Origin: Ancrocorticia populi
Lineage (GTDB): Bacteria > Actinomycetota > Actinomycetes > Actinomycetales > Actinomycetaceae
NCBI RefSeq assembly: GCF_003123745.1
Contig: NZ_QETB01000001.1
Location: 496,001-560,000 of the forward strand
Length of the DNA stretch: 64,000 nucleotides
Reading direction: 5' to 3'
A model generated the notes under the pieces. It saw only the letters and a program-made list of their open reading frames with translations, had not been told where the DNA came from and searched no databases. The position numbers and the translations under genes were made by a program. Of this stretch, positions 43,403-52,852 are shown in pieces (within the stretch, counting starts at the first letter, position 1; each line of letters opens with the position of its first letter).

Positions 43403-44263
43403 TTGAGCAACAATCCGGTTATGAATCGCAACCCTTACTTCCAAGGGCAAGCGACAACACCAAACACGTACTACGCCACTCCGAATCAAGGCCAGTACAC
43501 ACAGAACCAGTACGGTCAAACACAGTACGACCAGTACAATCCTCAGGCCCAGTACGCAGGTGCCTTTGCTGATCAGCAGGCACGTCCGGGTGCCATGACG
43601 TACGACGATGCCATGGTTAAGACGCTCATTCTTCTTGCCGTTGCCGTTGTGTCCGGTGCCGTCACGATGGGGTTCACTCCCACGATCGGTTCGAACAACA
43701 TCCTCATGCTCGCCATCGGAACGTCGCTCGCGGCTTTCGTGGTTGGCATGATCGCGGCATTCCAGAAGATGGTCAAGCCGTGGATGGCTATCGGCTACGC
43801 ACTCCTCGAGGGTGTTGCCCTAGGGGCGCTCACAGGAGCTGTTGATCAGTTCTATCCAGGCGTCGGCCTTCAGGCGGTGCTGGGCACCGTGATCGTAGTG
43901 GGAGTGTCCGTATTCCTGCACGTGAGCGGCACAGTACGCACCACACCGAAGGGCCGCCGGGTCGTATCGGTGGTGCTTATTTCCTACATCATCTTCGGCG
44001 TCATGAACCTGATCCTCGTTTGGACGGGTGTTCTAGACGGCTTTGGCATGCGCTCGGGAACCATCGGAATTCTCCTCGGCCTCGTTATTATCGCGATCGC
44101 CGGCTACATGCTGATTGGCGATCTCGAGACGGTTAAGCTAGCCGTCCAGAAGGGTGCCCCGCGCGAGTTCGCGTGGACATGCGCCTTCGGGATTGTCATG
44201 ACCATCCTATGGATTTACGTGGAGATCCTTCGCATCGCGATGATCTTCGCTTCCGATAGGTAG
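43403..44263 (+). CDS. Bax inhibitor-1/YccA family membrane protein
   Basis: 286 aa. A cytoplasmic N-terminus rich in Gln, Tyr and Asn (QGQYTQNQYGQTQYDQYNPQ) precedes seven hydrophobic helices from about residue 70 (MVKTLILLAVAVVSGAVTMG onward). The actinobacterial BI-1/YccA opening TYDDAMVKT and the C-terminal acidic motif region (LIGDLETVKLAVQKGAP, EILRIAMIF) are visible. Bacterial members can act as pH-sensitive calcium leak channels; the role here is unknown. The TTG start has AAGGAGG 5 nt upstream. Confidence 0.9.
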   Translation: MSNNPVMNRNPYFQGQATTPNTYYATPNQGQYTQNQYGQTQYDQYNPQAQYAGAFADQQARPGAMTYDDAMVKTLILLAVAVVSGAVTMGFTPTIGSNNILMLAIGTSLAAFVVGMIAAFQKMVKPWMAIGYALLEGVALGALTGAVDQFYPGVGLQAVLGTVIVVGVSVFLHVSGTVRTTPKGRRVVSVVLISYIIFGVMNLILVWTGVLDGFGMRSGTIGILLGLVIIAIAGYMLIGDLETVKLAVQKGAPREFAWTCAFGIVMTILWIYVEILRIAMIFASDR

Positions 44264-44279
44264 TAGGCCAGTCATGAAA

Positions 44280-44317
44280 AATGCCGGGGCTTGTCCCCGG
44301 CATTTTCTTTGGTTTTT
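44280..44317. terminator. Bidirectional terminator between the BI-1 and FKBP genes
   Basis: AATGCCGGGG and CCCCGGCATT close a 5-nt loop, with T-runs on the plus side (TTTTCTTTGGTTTTTT) and AAAA on the left, which serves as a T-run for the minus strand. Confidence 0.92.
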
Positions 44318-44332
44318 TGGGACGACGACGGC

Positions 44333-44737
44333 CTACCGCACCCCTACCAAATCCACCACGAACACGAGTGTGTCAGTGCCACCGATACCGGCGGCCGGCT
44401 GGCCATTCGGACCGTATCCCTTCTCTGGCGGGATGGAGATAAGAAGGCGCGATCCCACGTTCTTTCCTACGATGCCCTGATCCCAGCCTGCAATAACAGC
44501 GCCCACACCGATGGGGAAAGTAGCGGGCGTGCCGCGCTGGAAGGAGGAATCGAAAACGTTCCCGCCCCAGATCATGCCGTGATAGTTGGCCTGAAGCTCG
44601 CGGCCTGCCGTGACAGTTGGGCCGGTTCCCTTTTCAAGTACCTTAATATGCAGGCCCTTGGGTGCTGGAGTGTCCGGGAAGGTGATCTCCGGAATCTCAC
44701 CAAAACTGCTGGACACTTCGGGTAGTTGTGCGGGCAT
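44333..44737 (-). CDS. FKBP-type peptidyl-prolyl isomerase
   Basis: About 134 aa. A single FKBP domain: LHIKVLEKGTGPTVTAGREL, ANYHGMIWGGNVFDSSFQRG, TFPIGVGAVIAGWDQGIVG, SRLLISIPPEKGYGPNG and the last strand DTLVFVVDLVGV. No signal peptide, so it should be cytoplasmic. ATG 44737 has AAAGGA 5 nt upstream. The open frame extends much further upstream on this strand but overlaps the UvrA-like gene and is not FKBP-like. Confidence 0.93.
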   Translation of the reverse strand: MPAQLPEVSSSFGEIPEITFPDTPAPKGLHIKVLEKGTGPTVTAGRELQANYHGMIWGGNVFDSSFQRGTPATFPIGVGAVIAGWDQGIVGKNVGSRLLISIPPEKGYGPNGQPAAGIGGTDTLVFVVDLVGVR

Positions 44738-44852
44738 CATGTTCCTTTCAACGGGTTTGCCTCGTGCCAGTTTAACGCTCATTCCACATTTGCTCTTGTT
44801 TGGGGCCCGCAGATGTCGTAACGTAAGCCGCTCGACAACCTGGGGAGATGAC

Positions 44853-47189
44853 TTGTTGGAAGAACACGGTGCTGGTGTGATCCGAGTGCGCGGCGCTTGC
44901 GAGAACAACCTGAAGAGTGTGAATGTTGATATTCCTAAGCGGCAGCTGACCGTATTTACGGGGGTATCGGGATCCGGCAAAAGCTCGCTGGTATTCGACA
45001 CGGTGGCGGCCGAATCGCGCCGCCTGATTAATGAAACGTACCCGGCGTTCGTCCAGGGGTTCATGCCAACCCTAGACCGCCCTGACGTTGACGAACTGGA
45101 AGGCATCACCACCGCCATCACCGTGGATCAGGAGCGCATGGGGGCCAATCCGAGATCCACAGTGGGAACAGCAACTGATGTGGGGGCCCAGCTTCGCATC
45201 CTCTTCTCGCGGTTGGGCAGGCCCTACTGGGGGCCACCACAGGCGTTCTCTTTTAACGTTCCAACAGTAACGGGCACTGGTGCAATGAAGGTCCAGAAGG
45301 GCGGATCAGTACAGCCAGTAAAGAAGACATTCACGGCGCTTGGCGGCATGTGCGCCCGGTGCGAGGGACTGGGGCGGATCAACGATATTGATCTGGACGA
45401 GGTATTCGATTCCAGTAAGTCGCTGAACGAGGATCCGTTCAAGATCCCCGGCTACAAGATGGATGGCTGGAACTGGAAGATCTACGCTCAGTCCGGACTG
45501 GTGAACCCCAATAAGAAGATCGCGGACTTCTCCAAGCGCGAGCTACACAACCTTCTTTATGCCGAGAGCCAGAAGATCCGCTTCGCGGACATGAACATGA
45601 CGTATGAGGGGCTCATCCCGCGCCTTGAGAAGTCCATGCTGCACAAGGATCGGGATTCCCTGCAGGCGCAAGCCCGCCAGTTCGTTGATAGGGCTGTGGT
45701 GTTCAAAACCTGTCCCGATTGCGAGGGTAGCCGGCTGTGCGAAGGCGCACGGGCATCCCTGATCGATGGCGTATCCATCGCGGACGTGAGCGAGATGCAG
45801 ATCGATGAGGCGAGCGCCTGGGTCAAGACCGTATCCGACCGATCGGTTGCCCCACTTGTCGCTGCACTTAGCGAGATCCTTGATTCCTTCGTGGATATGG
45901 GGCTCGGCTACCTGTCCCTTTCACGCAGCGCGGGGACGCTCTCCGGGGGCGAGGCCCAACGCACCAAGATGATTCGCCACCTCGGCAGTGCGCTGACGGA
46001 CGTAACCTACGTGTTTGATGAGCCAACCATCGGCCTGCATCCCCACGATATCGAGCACATGTTGGAACTTCTGGAGAAGCTCCGGGATAAGGGCAATACC
46101 GTTCTGGTTGTTGAGCACAAGCCGGACGTCATTAGAATCGCTGATCACGTGATTGATCTTGGGCCGCGCGCCGGAAGCCAAGGGGGAGAGGTGTGCTTTA
46201 CGGGAAGCGTGGATGAGCTTGCCGCCTCTGACACCTTGACCGGTAAACACCTATCCGACGTGGTGGGTCTCAAGGAGACAGTTCGCCAGCCAAATGGCCA
46301 GCTTCCTATCCGTAATGCCAACGCCAACAACCTGAAAGATGTGAGCGTTGATGTGCCGCTCGGCGTTCTCACCGCCGTGACCGGTGTGGCTGGCTCGGGC
46401 AAGAGTTCGTTGATGCATGATTCGGCGGGGGAAAACGTCGTCGTTATTGATCAGGGCCCTATTAAGTCCTCACGCCGCTCGAACCCGGCCACCTACACGG
46501 GCGTTCTAGACCCCATTCGGAAGGCGTTTGCGAAGGCGAACGGCGTCAAGCCCGCGCTGTTCTCACCGAATTCGGAGGGTGCATGCGAAAACTGTAAGGG
46601 TGCGGGCGTTATCTACACGGACCTCGGGATGATGGCGGGCGTGACGTCCGTTTGCGAGGCGTGCGAGGGCAAGCGCTTCGAACCGTCCGTGCTGGAGTAT
46701 ACGTTCGGTGGCAAAAACATCAGCGAAGTGTTTGAGATGCCTGTTGATCAAGCTCTGGAGCTATTCAGCGCGGCCAAAGTCCCCGCTGCGGTCAAGGTCC
46801 TGCGCAACCTCGTGGACGTAGGGCTTGGGTACGTGCCGTTGGGCCAGCCACTCACCACGCTCTCGGGCGGCGAGCGCCAGCGGCTCAAGCTGGCCACGCA
46901 CATGAGCGAGAAGGGCGGGGTCTACATTCTGGATGAGCCGACCTCCGGCCTCCATCTGGCGGACGTTGAACAACTTCTGGAGCTGCTGGATCGGCTGGTG
47001 GACAGCGGCAAAACCGTGATCGTGATCGAACATCATCAGGCAGTGGTGGCCCACGCCGATTGGGTGATCGATCTTGGCCCCGGGGCCGGGCGTGGTGGCG
47101 GAACTGTAGTGTTCGAGGGAACGCCGCGGGATCTAGCCGTCGGGCGCGATACGGTGACCGGGGAGTATCTGGCCCGGTACTTGGGCTAG
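44853..47189 (+). CDS. Short UvrA-like ABC ATPase (UvrA2/DrrC type)
   Basis: About 778 aa, against roughly 950 for true UvrA. Two ABC modules are complete: Walker A GVSGSGKSSLVFDTVAAE and GVAGSGKSSLMHDS, signatures LSGGEAQRTKM and LSGGERQRLKL, Walker B YVFDEPTIGLHP and YILDEPTSGLHL. Zinc finger cysteines are seen in CARCEG, TCPDCEG, CENCKG and CEACEG. The shortness suggests loss of the DNA/UvrB-interaction insert, as in DrrC-like proteins linked to resistance against DNA-intercalating drugs. TTG 44853 has GGGGAG 5 nt upstream. Confidence 0.9.
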   Translation: MLEEHGAGVIRVRGACENNLKSVNVDIPKRQLTVFTGVSGSGKSSLVFDTVAAESRRLINETYPAFVQGFMPTLDRPDVDELEGITTAITVDQERMGANPRSTVGTATDVGAQLRILFSRLGRPYWGPPQAFSFNVPTVTGTGAMKVQKGGSVQPVKKTFTALGGMCARCEGLGRINDIDLDEVFDSSKSLNEDPFKIPGYKMDGWNWKIYAQSGLVNPNKKIADFSKRELHNLLYAESQKIRFADMNMTYEGLIPRLEKSMLHKDRDSLQAQARQFVDRAVVFKTCPDCEGSRLCEGARASLIDGVSIADVSEMQIDEASAWVKTVSDRSVAPLVAALSEILDSFVDMGLGYLSLSRSAGTLSGGEAQRTKMIRHLGSALTDVTYVFDEPTIGLHPHDIEHMLELLEKLRDKGNTVLVVEHKPDVIRIADHVIDLGPRAGSQGGEVCFTGSVDELAASDTLTGKHLSDVVGLKETVRQPNGQLPIRNANANNLKDVSVDVPLGVLTAVTGVAGSGKSSLMHDSAGENVVVIDQGPIKSSRRSNPATYTGVLDPIRKAFAKANGVKPALFSPNSEGACENCKGAGVIYTDLGMMAGVTSVCEACEGKRFEPSVLEYTFGGKNISEVFEMPVDQALELFSAAKVPAAVKVLRNLVDVGLGYVPLGQPLTTLSGGERQRLKLATHMSEKGGVYILDEPTSGLHLADVEQLLELLDRLVDSGKTVIVIEHHQAVVAHADWVIDLGPGAGRGGGTVVFEGTPRDLAVGRDTVTGEYLARYLG

Positions 47190-47864
47190 TTACTTGGCGA
47201 GGGGACCAGAGGAGGGGAGCGGGCAGGCGATACCTGTGCGTGCATGGCACTCGTAGCCGCCCGGGTTCTTCTGGAGGTACTGCTGATGTTCGTCCTCTGC
47301 GGGGAAGAACGGGCCGGATTCGAGCACGGAAGTTACCTCGGTGACAATCGCGGAGTGCCCGGCCTGGGTGAGCTTGTCCTGATAGGCGCGGATCATCTGG
47401 TGGGCCGTGTCCTCTTGCTCCTGCGTGGTTGTGAAGATCGCGGAGCGGTACTGGGTGCCGATATCTCCACCCTGCTTGTTGAGGCTAGTGGGGTCATGGG
47501 ACTCGAAGAAGGCCTGAAGGAGCTTGGCGGTGGGTAGCTTTTCGGGGGTGTAGAGCACGCGGACGGTTTCGGCATGGCCGGTGAGGCCGGTGCATACCTC
47601 CTCGTAGGTGGGATTCGGCGTGAATCCCCCCATGTAACCCACGGCGGTTGAATCTGCACCAAGTTCCCACGCGAGCTTTTCGGCTCCCCAGAAGCAGCCA
47701 GAGGCTAGATAGATGATCTCCTGACCCTCGCCGGGTTCGGCAAGCAGATCCGTACCCAAAACCGTGTGCGGCTTCGGATCTGGTAGAACCGGGGTGTCAC
47801 GGCCGGGGAGCGAATCCTCTACCGAGACCATCTTTGTCTTATTAGCGTCATCCCATACAAACAT
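47190..47864 (-). CDS. msrA: Peptide methionine sulfoxide reductase A
   Basis: 224 aa, E. coli-length form with an N-terminal extension. The catalytic motif SGCFWGAEKLAWELG, then VGYMGGFTPNPTYEEVCTG, the GHAE motif and the resolving Cys near the C-terminus (TGIACPL) are present. It repairs oxidised Met in proteins using thioredoxin. GAGGGAG precedes the ATG. It abuts the UvrA-like gene end to end (stops adjacent). Confidence 0.96.
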   Translation of the reverse strand: MFVWDDANKTKMVSVEDSLPGRDTPVLPDPKPHTVLGTDLLAEPGEGQEIIYLASGCFWGAEKLAWELGADSTAVGYMGGFTPNPTYEEVCTGLTGHAETVRVLYTPEKLPTAKLLQAFFESHDPTSLNKQGGDIGTQYRSAIFTTTQEQEDTAHQMIRAYQDKLTQAGHSAIVTEVTSVLESGPFFPAEDEHQQYLQKNPGGYECHARTGIACPLPSSGPLAK

Positions 47865-47883
47865 GGCAACTCCCTCAAAATGT

Positions 47884-47931
47884 AATGCCTCCCTATTCTC
47901 GCGCGTTGTGACGCTTGAGAACAGGGAGGCA
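47884..47931 (-). terminator. Terminator of greA
   Basis: ATGCCTCCCT and AGGGAGGCAT form a 10-bp stem, extended by CTC/GAG, with a T-rich tail on the minus strand (TTACATTTTG). Confidence 0.8.
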
Positions 47932-47945
47932 TGCGCTGGGCGAAA

Positions 47946-48431
47946 TCAGTGATCCAGGCTCTCGATCTTCACGATCTCCACCGGGATCTTGCGGCCATTG
48001 GGGGCCTGGAACTTCGTCTTGTCCCCAACCTTCAAGCCCATGATTGCCTGACCGAGCGGCGCGTTCTCCGGGTACACCTCAACGTTGACCAGATCGGCCT
48101 GCTCGCGCGAGCCAATGAGGAAGCGCTCTTCTTCGCCGGCGATCGTGGCCGTGATGACGTTTCCGGGGGCTACAACGTCAGTGCTGGGCGGCTCGGACAC
48201 GTGAGCGTTTTCGAGGAGATGGGTGAGTTCGATGATCCGGCCCTCCATCTTCGACTGCTCCTCGCGGGCCGCCTGATACCCACCGTTCTCTCGGAGGTCG
48301 CCCTCAGAACGCGCGGCTTCAATCTTCTGGGCGATCTCTGCGCGCCTTACCGTGGTCATTTCTTCGAGCTCCGCCTGTAGCCGCTCGTAGGTGGCCGGTG
48401 AAAGCCACGTGCCTTGACTCTGTTCAGCCAT
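47946..48431 (-). CDS. greA: Transcription elongation factor GreA
   Basis: 161 aa. An N-terminal antiparallel coiled coil (WLSPATYERLQAELEEMTTV, KIEAARSEGDLRENGGYQAA with the acidic tip residues) and the C-terminal FKBP-like domain (ENAPLGQAIMGLKVGDKTKF). It lets stalled RNA polymerase cleave backtracked RNA. AAAGGAG precedes the ATG, and terminators flank the gene on both sides. Confidence 0.96.
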   Translation of the reverse strand: MAEQSQGTWLSPATYERLQAELEEMTTVRRAEIAQKIEAARSEGDLRENGGYQAAREEQSKMEGRIIELTHLLENAHVSEPPSTDVVAPGNVITATIAGEEERFLIGSREQADLVNVEVYPENAPLGQAIMGLKVGDKTKFQAPNGRKIPVEIVKIESLDH

Positions 48432-48473
48432 CGTGTGCTCCTTTGGAGGTAGGTGCCGCCGCGATCGCGGCTA

Positions 48474-48505
48474 TAAAAAAAATCATGCCCGCTGCCACGG
48501 GCATG
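48474..48505 (-). terminator. Rho-independent terminator of the TrhA-family gene
   Basis: Minus strand CATGCCCG and CGGGCATG with a 6-nt loop followed by eight T (48481-48474 region). Confidence 0.92.
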
Positions 48506-48551
48506 TCTCACTGCTGGCTACGATACCAGCGCTGGGGATTAAATCAACTCG

Positions 48552-49268
48552 CTACGCCATCACGGCCAACCATACCGTCACAGCATGGCAGACGTATCCG
48601 AACAAAGTCCCGGTATGGAAGAACTCATGGAATCCCCACACATTCGGCCACGGATTCGGCCAGCGCAGGCCGTAGCAGAGAGCGCCAGCGGTGTAGGAGA
48701 GTCCGCCCGCGATTAGCAGCCATACTACGGCTGGGCCGCCTGCTTGCCAGAAGTCCGGGAGGAACCACACAGCAACCCATCCCAGCGCTACATACAGTGG
48801 GGTGTAGAGCCAGCGTGGGGCCGTGGGCTTGAAAACGGACAACAATATTCCGCCAGTTGCTCCGGCCCAAACGATTCCCAGAACCAGTGCGGCAGTCTTG
48901 GGTGGCAGAAGCGCCACGGAGAGAGGCGTGTACGTACCCGCGATAAGCAGGAAGATGTTCGAGTGATCGATCCGGCGGAGGACGGAGTGAACCTTCACTG
49001 ACCACCGGCCCAAGTGATACACGGCCGAATTGCCGAACAGGAACACCGCCGAAAGGCCGAACACCACGCACGCAGCCCGAACGTCAGCTGTGGGGGCCAG
49101 AACCACGAGAACGATCGAGTTCGCTAAGGCCAGCGGGGCCGTGATCGCGTGGATCCAGCCGCGAGCTGCCGGCTTGGGGAGGGCGTCAAGGCGTTGTTTC
49201 CGGGCGGCAATCTTTGAGGTGGCCTTGGGCTCGGCTGAGGCCAGCTTGTGTTGGTCCGAAACGCTCAT
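48552..49268 (-). CDS. Hemolysin III/TrhA-family (PAQR-like) membrane protein
   Basis: About 238 aa with seven helices and the conserved His/Asp/Ser set: GNSAVYHLGRWSVKVHSVLR, RIDHSNIFLLIAGTYTPLSV and the C-terminal FHEFFHTGTLFGYVCH. These match the YqfA/hemolysin III branch of the PAQR superfamily, whose members affect membrane lipid homeostasis. The name hemolysin is historical and does not prove toxicity. ATG 49268 has GGAGGA 6 nt upstream. Confidence 0.92.
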   Translation of the reverse strand: MSVSDQHKLASAEPKATSKIAARKQRLDALPKPAARGWIHAITAPLALANSIVLVVLAPTADVRAACVVFGLSAVFLFGNSAVYHLGRWSVKVHSVLRRIDHSNIFLLIAGTYTPLSVALLPPKTAALVLGIVWAGATGGILLSVFKPTAPRWLYTPLYVALGWVAVWFLPDFWQAGGPAVVWLLIAGGLSYTAGALCYGLRWPNPWPNVWGFHEFFHTGTLFGYVCHAVTVWLAVMA

Positions 49269-49418
49269 GAATTCCTCCATTCAATCGTTCAACATCACCC
49301 ATTCTAGGGCCGTTCGTAGCGGACCGGCAGGTGAGGTCCGTCCCTGTCTCGGATATCGGGTGCTGGGTGGGTGATTAACGCAAGATTTTCGTTCGATTAA
49401 TGAGGGAGATGGCCGTAG

Positions 49419-50240
49419 GTGAGTGAAAGTGGAGCACCAGACGATAATCTGTTCAGTGTCGTGATGAAAGGGGACATGGTGCGCGCGCCTTCGTTTTTGT
49501 ATCGGTTGTATGAGCGTCGCTTGATGGCCGAGCTGCCCGGGCGGGAGCTGCCTCGTCACGTCTCAGTGATTCTGGACGGGAACCGGCGTTGGGCACGCGA
49601 ACTCGGCCAGCCAGCCGCATACGGTCACCGCAAAGGCGCGGATCGGATGACGGAGTTCCTCGAATGGTGCGAGGAAGTCGATATCAAGATCGTGACCTTG
49701 TGGCTGCTCTCCACCGATAACCTGAATCGGGAGGAGAAAGAGCTACACGAGCTCATGGGTATCATCTGTGATGCTGTAGAGGCTCTGGCCCAGACCGGGC
49801 GGTGGAAGCTTGCCATGGTGGGCAATCTGGACATGCTCCCCGAGTTCAGCCGCAAGCGCCTACGCGATGCGGAAGCGCAAACATCCGCCGTGGAAGGCGT
49901 ATACGTCAACATCGCGGTGGGGTACGGGGGACGCCAGGAGATCGCGGACGCTGTGCGCGAGTTCCTCCGCGACGAAGCCGCGGAGGGGCGGACTCTCGAA
50001 GAGGTGGCATCCTCGCTCACCCTTGATGACATCACAGCGCACCTCTATACCAAGGGGCAGCCCGATCCGGACCTAGTGATCCGCACCTCCGGCGAACAGC
50101 GCATGAGCGGATTCATGCTCTGGCAGTCCGTTCACACGGAGATGTACTTCTGCGAGGTGTACTGGCCCGATTTCCGGCGAACTGACTTCTTGCGTGCATT
50201 GCGTGATTTCACACAACGTGAGCGGCGGCTGGGCAAATAG
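49419..50240 (+). CDS. Short-chain cis-prenyl transferase (isoprenyl diphosphate synthase, Rv1086-like)
   Basis: 273 aa from GTG 49419, although starts at 49476 (ATG) or 49479 (GTG), just after GAAAGGGG, give a length nearer to the family (about 255). UPP-synthase family motifs: HVSVILDGNRRWARELGQ (catalytic Asp), GHRKGADRM, TLWLLSTDNLNRE, VNIAVGYGGRQEIADAV and DLVIRTSGEQRMSGFMLWQS. The wording DGNRRWAR and SGEQRMSGF is that of mycobacterial Z-farnesyl/short-chain synthases rather than long-chain UppS, so it may make the short precursor for the carrier lipid. Confidence 0.9.
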   Translation: MSESGAPDDNLFSVVMKGDMVRAPSFLYRLYERRLMAELPGRELPRHVSVILDGNRRWARELGQPAAYGHRKGADRMTEFLEWCEEVDIKIVTLWLLSTDNLNREEKELHELMGIICDAVEALAQTGRWKLAMVGNLDMLPEFSRKRLRDAEAQTSAVEGVYVNIAVGYGGRQEIADAVREFLRDEAAEGRTLEEVASSLTLDDITAHLYTKGQPDPDLVIRTSGEQRMSGFMLWQSVHTEMYFCEVYWPDFRRTDFLRALRDFTQRERRLGK

Positions 50241-50247
50241 GCCGGTC

Positions 50248-51243
50248 TTAGGAGAGCGGGACGCCCGTCATGCCGCTCGTTTGGTAGAGCTCATGCTGGT
50301 CCACTAGCTCATCGCGCGTGGGCAGCGAAGCACCAGAGCGCGACACGGTGATCGCGGCCGAGGTTGCAGCGTAGGCCACAAGCGTGCGCAGGTTGGCGGG
50401 GGAGATGGACCGCAGGTCCTCGCGGTATTCCGCGCCATCCAGCGAAATGCGGGTGAGCCCATCAATGAGTGCCGCGAAGAAGGACGCGCCGGCGCCCACG
50501 GTATCCACAACCGAAACTGAAGGTGCCGGCTGGTGCATATTGGAGCCGTCGGCGCAGTATGCGTCTGCTCCTTCGGAGCCGCGTGTGATGATGACGATGG
50601 CCGGGCCCTGGCTCAGCCATGTCCGTGCCACCGCTTCGCAGTCCACTTCTGGCCCATAGAGCACTTTAAGATCGGCCTTGGATGCCTTGACAACGTCTGA
50701 GAGCGCAACTGATTCCTGAACGAGCGAGCGGGCGCGATTGATATCGTCGATGAGCCCGAGCCGGACGTTGGGATCGTAGAACACGGTGGCCCTCTTGCGG
50801 ACAAGCCGGATCCAGTTGAGAACCTTTTCGGAGCCGGGTGCCACCCGAGTAGAGAAGGACCCGAAGGCCACAGTGCGCGGATCGAGGATTTCCAGATCAA
50901 GCTGGCAGGCGGCGGACAGTGGTGTGTCTTGAATATCCCACGTGAAGTCGAAATCGTAGGAGACGTCACCTTCCTCGGCCACGGTAACCGAGGCCGTTGA
51001 CGTGGGATTGGTGCGGTAGGCATCTTCCCTGAGCCAAAGCTCTAGACCGTTAGATGCGGCGTATTCGGCAAGGAGATGGCCGTTAGCATCATGGCCGAAG
51101 TCTGTTACAAGCCGGACTGTCCGCCCGAGCCTGCGGAGTCCGATCGCGACGTTGAGCATTGAGCCACCCGGATGGCGTGTGGCCTTGCCGTCGGCTCCCG
51201 TGATGATGTCTACAAGCGCTTCGCCAATAACAAGGGAGCTCAT
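50248..51243 (-). CDS. PfkB-family carbohydrate kinase with altered catalytic motif
   Basis: 331 aa. The first PfkB signature is [20 protein letters not shown] and the body fits a fructokinase/ribokinase-like sugar kinase. The second signature reads [14 protein letters not shown], where the expected catalytic Asp of DTxGAGD is Ala. The codon is GCG and the flanks are in frame. Without the base, phosphoryl transfer should be poor, so it may be inactive or use another residue. The ATG overlaps the xseB stop (ATGA), so it is translated as the third gene of an xseA-xseB-pfkB operon. Confidence 0.88.
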   Translation of the reverse strand: MSSLVIGEALVDIITGADGKATRHPGGSMLNVAIGLRRLGRTVRLVTDFGHDANGHLLAEYAASNGLELWLREDAYRTNPTSTASVTVAEEGDVSYDFDFTWDIQDTPLSAACQLDLEILDPRTVAFGSFSTRVAPGSEKVLNWIRLVRKRATVFYDPNVRLGLIDDINRARSLVQESVALSDVVKASKADLKVLYGPEVDCEAVARTWLSQGPAIVIITRGSEGADAYCADGSNMHQPAPSVSVVDTVGAGASFFAALIDGLTRISLDGAEYREDLRSISPANLRTLVAYAATSAAITVSRSGASLPTRDELVDQHELYQTSGMTGVPLS

Positions 51244-51506
51244 TGATCCTCCTCAGCAGGGGCCCCGGATGGCTCTTCCTGCTCTGCCGCCTCTGCCTGC
51301 GCCAAGCGGGTACGCGCGCCATCCAGCCACTCTTGGCAGCGGCGGGCCAGCGCTTCTCCGCGCTCCCATAGCGCGAGCGAATCCTCAAGCGGAAGTGAAC
51401 CCTGCTCTAATTGGGCCACTATCTCCACCAGCTGCGATCGCGCATCCTCGTAGGAGAGTTCGCTGACGTTCGGGGCGCCCTGTGATGATGGTGAGGTGCT
51501 AGCCAT
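51240..51506 (-). CDS. xseB: Exodeoxyribonuclease VII small subunit
   Basis: 88 aa with [20 protein letters not shown], then [20 protein letters not shown], the two-helix XseB core, plus an acidic Glu/Ala tail. It binds XseA, which encodes the nuclease. It overlaps xseA by 8 bp and the pfkB-type kinase by 4 bp. Confidence 0.95.
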   Translation of the reverse strand: MASTSPSSQGAPNVSELSYEDARSQLVEIVAQLEQGSLPLEDSLALWERGEALARRCQEWLDGARTRLAQAEAAEQEEPSGAPAEEDQ

Positions 51507-52758
51507 GGCGCTCGCCTTCGTGAACGGTTGTTACTCCTAGCTCCAGCGAGCCGGAAGAAAGTATGGCATGGAGGTTCTGTCCAACGGAAACGTTCTGCGC
51601 ATCCGTGACGATTCCGGCATTATCACGAAGGATCGAATAGCCCCGATCCAGCGTTGCCTGAGGGGACAGCGCCCGCAGCCGAGACAGAAGGTTACTCTGT
51701 TCGGCGGCCGACGAATCAAGGGTTCGCCGAATGTGGTTACGCAGCCACAGGCGCAGTGACGATAGATCGGACTCGCGCATGTCGATCATGGTTTGAGGCC
51801 GTGCGAAAGGCGGGCGGGCCAGGATGGCCTCAAGTTCCCGTCCGGCCTGTGTGAGGCGGGCACTGATAGTATTGCGCATGCGAACCCGTGCCTCTGCGAT
51901 GCCCGCGTACTCTTCGGAGACGTCTGGCACTAAGAGTTTTGCAGCGTCCGTTGGCGTGGAGGCGCGAACATCGGCGGCCAGGTCCAGAATCGGGCTATCG
52001 CCCTCGTGGCCGATCGCCGAAACCACCGGCGTGTGCGCGCTAGCCGCAGCCCGGACCAGCCGTTCGTCTGAAAATGGCAGGAGATCTTCAACGCTTCCAC
52101 CGCCGCGAGCCAGCACGATGACGTCCACTTCAGGCCTGGCGTCAAGCGCCGCGAGCGCCTCGAGCATCGCGTCTACTGCGCCATTTCCTTGGACTTGCAC
52201 CTCGCGGGTATCGAAAGCCACTGATGGCCACCGCAGGCGGGCGTTGACCTCGACGTCCTCCTTGGCCTTCGTGTTACGGCCGCAGATCAAGCCGATCTTC
52301 TGAGGAAGGAAGGGAAGGGGCTGCTTGTGGCGAGGATCAAATAGGCCCTCGGCAGCCAACTGCTTCTTGAGCATCTCGAGGCGCGCGAGTATATCGCCAA
52401 GCCCCACCGGCCGAATCTCATCCGCCCAGAGCGAGAGAGAGCCGTTACCTTCGTAAAAATCAGGTTTGGCGCACACCACCACGCGGCTTCCGGGCTGCAC
52501 GGAATCGGGCAGCAGGAACGAGAGGATCTTGACCGTGATCGAATTGTTCGCGTCCAGATCCCGCAGTGTCAGAAACTGAACCTTGGCACCGGGCCGGCGT
52601 TGAAGGGTGATGACCTCACCCTCAACCCACAGGCGCGACATCGCGGAGATGTACTCCTTGATTTTGGCAGAGAGAAGCCTCAGGGGCCACGGATGGTCCG
52701 GCGAGGTGAGTGCTGCCTGCTGAGGGAGTTCAGCCGGCACGGGTATTCTCGATGCCAT
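51499..52758 (-). CDS. xseA: Exodeoxyribonuclease VII large subunit
   Basis: About 419 aa. N-terminal OB fold ([37 protein letters not shown]), then the catalytic domain ([79 protein letters not shown]) and a coiled-coil C-terminus ending in [10 protein letters not shown]. The enzyme cuts single-stranded DNA into short pieces. ATG 52758 gives the usual protein start; the frame is open further upstream without family-like sequence. Confidence 0.95.
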   Translation of the reverse strand: MASRIPVPAELPQQAALTSPDHPWPLRLLSAKIKEYISAMSRLWVEGEVITLQRRPGAKVQFLTLRDLDANNSITVKILSFLLPDSVQPGSRVVVCAKPDFYEGNGSLSLWADEIRPVGLGDILARLEMLKKQLAAEGLFDPRHKQPLPFLPQKIGLICGRNTKAKEDVEVNARLRWPSVAFDTREVQVQGNGAVDAMLEALAALDARPEVDVIVLARGGGSVEDLLPFSDERLVRAAASAHTPVVSAIGHEGDSPILDLAADVRASTPTDAAKLLVPDVSEEYAGIAEARVRMRNTISARLTQAGRELEAILARPPFARPQTMIDMRESDLSSLRLWLRNHIRRTLDSSAAEQSNLLSRLRALSPQATLDRGYSILRDNAGIVTDAQNVSVGQNLHAILSSGSLELGVTTVHEGERHG

Positions 52759-52852
52759 ATATCTAGTTTGGCACCATGTAAGTGGACAATTGTGTGCCCT
52801 GCGTCCCACGCGGGCCATGGTTTTGTGTGAGGTTGCCCAGTACCCTGAAAGG

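Noticed and set aside
44738-45121. N-terminal extension of the FKBP gene by 128 codons
   Set aside because: It overlaps the start of the UvrA-like gene and is not FKBP-like; ATG 44737 has its own SD.
48552-49268. Hemolysin virulence factor
   Set aside because: The hemolysin III name is inherited; the protein is a PAQR-like membrane protein and nothing here indicates haemolysis.
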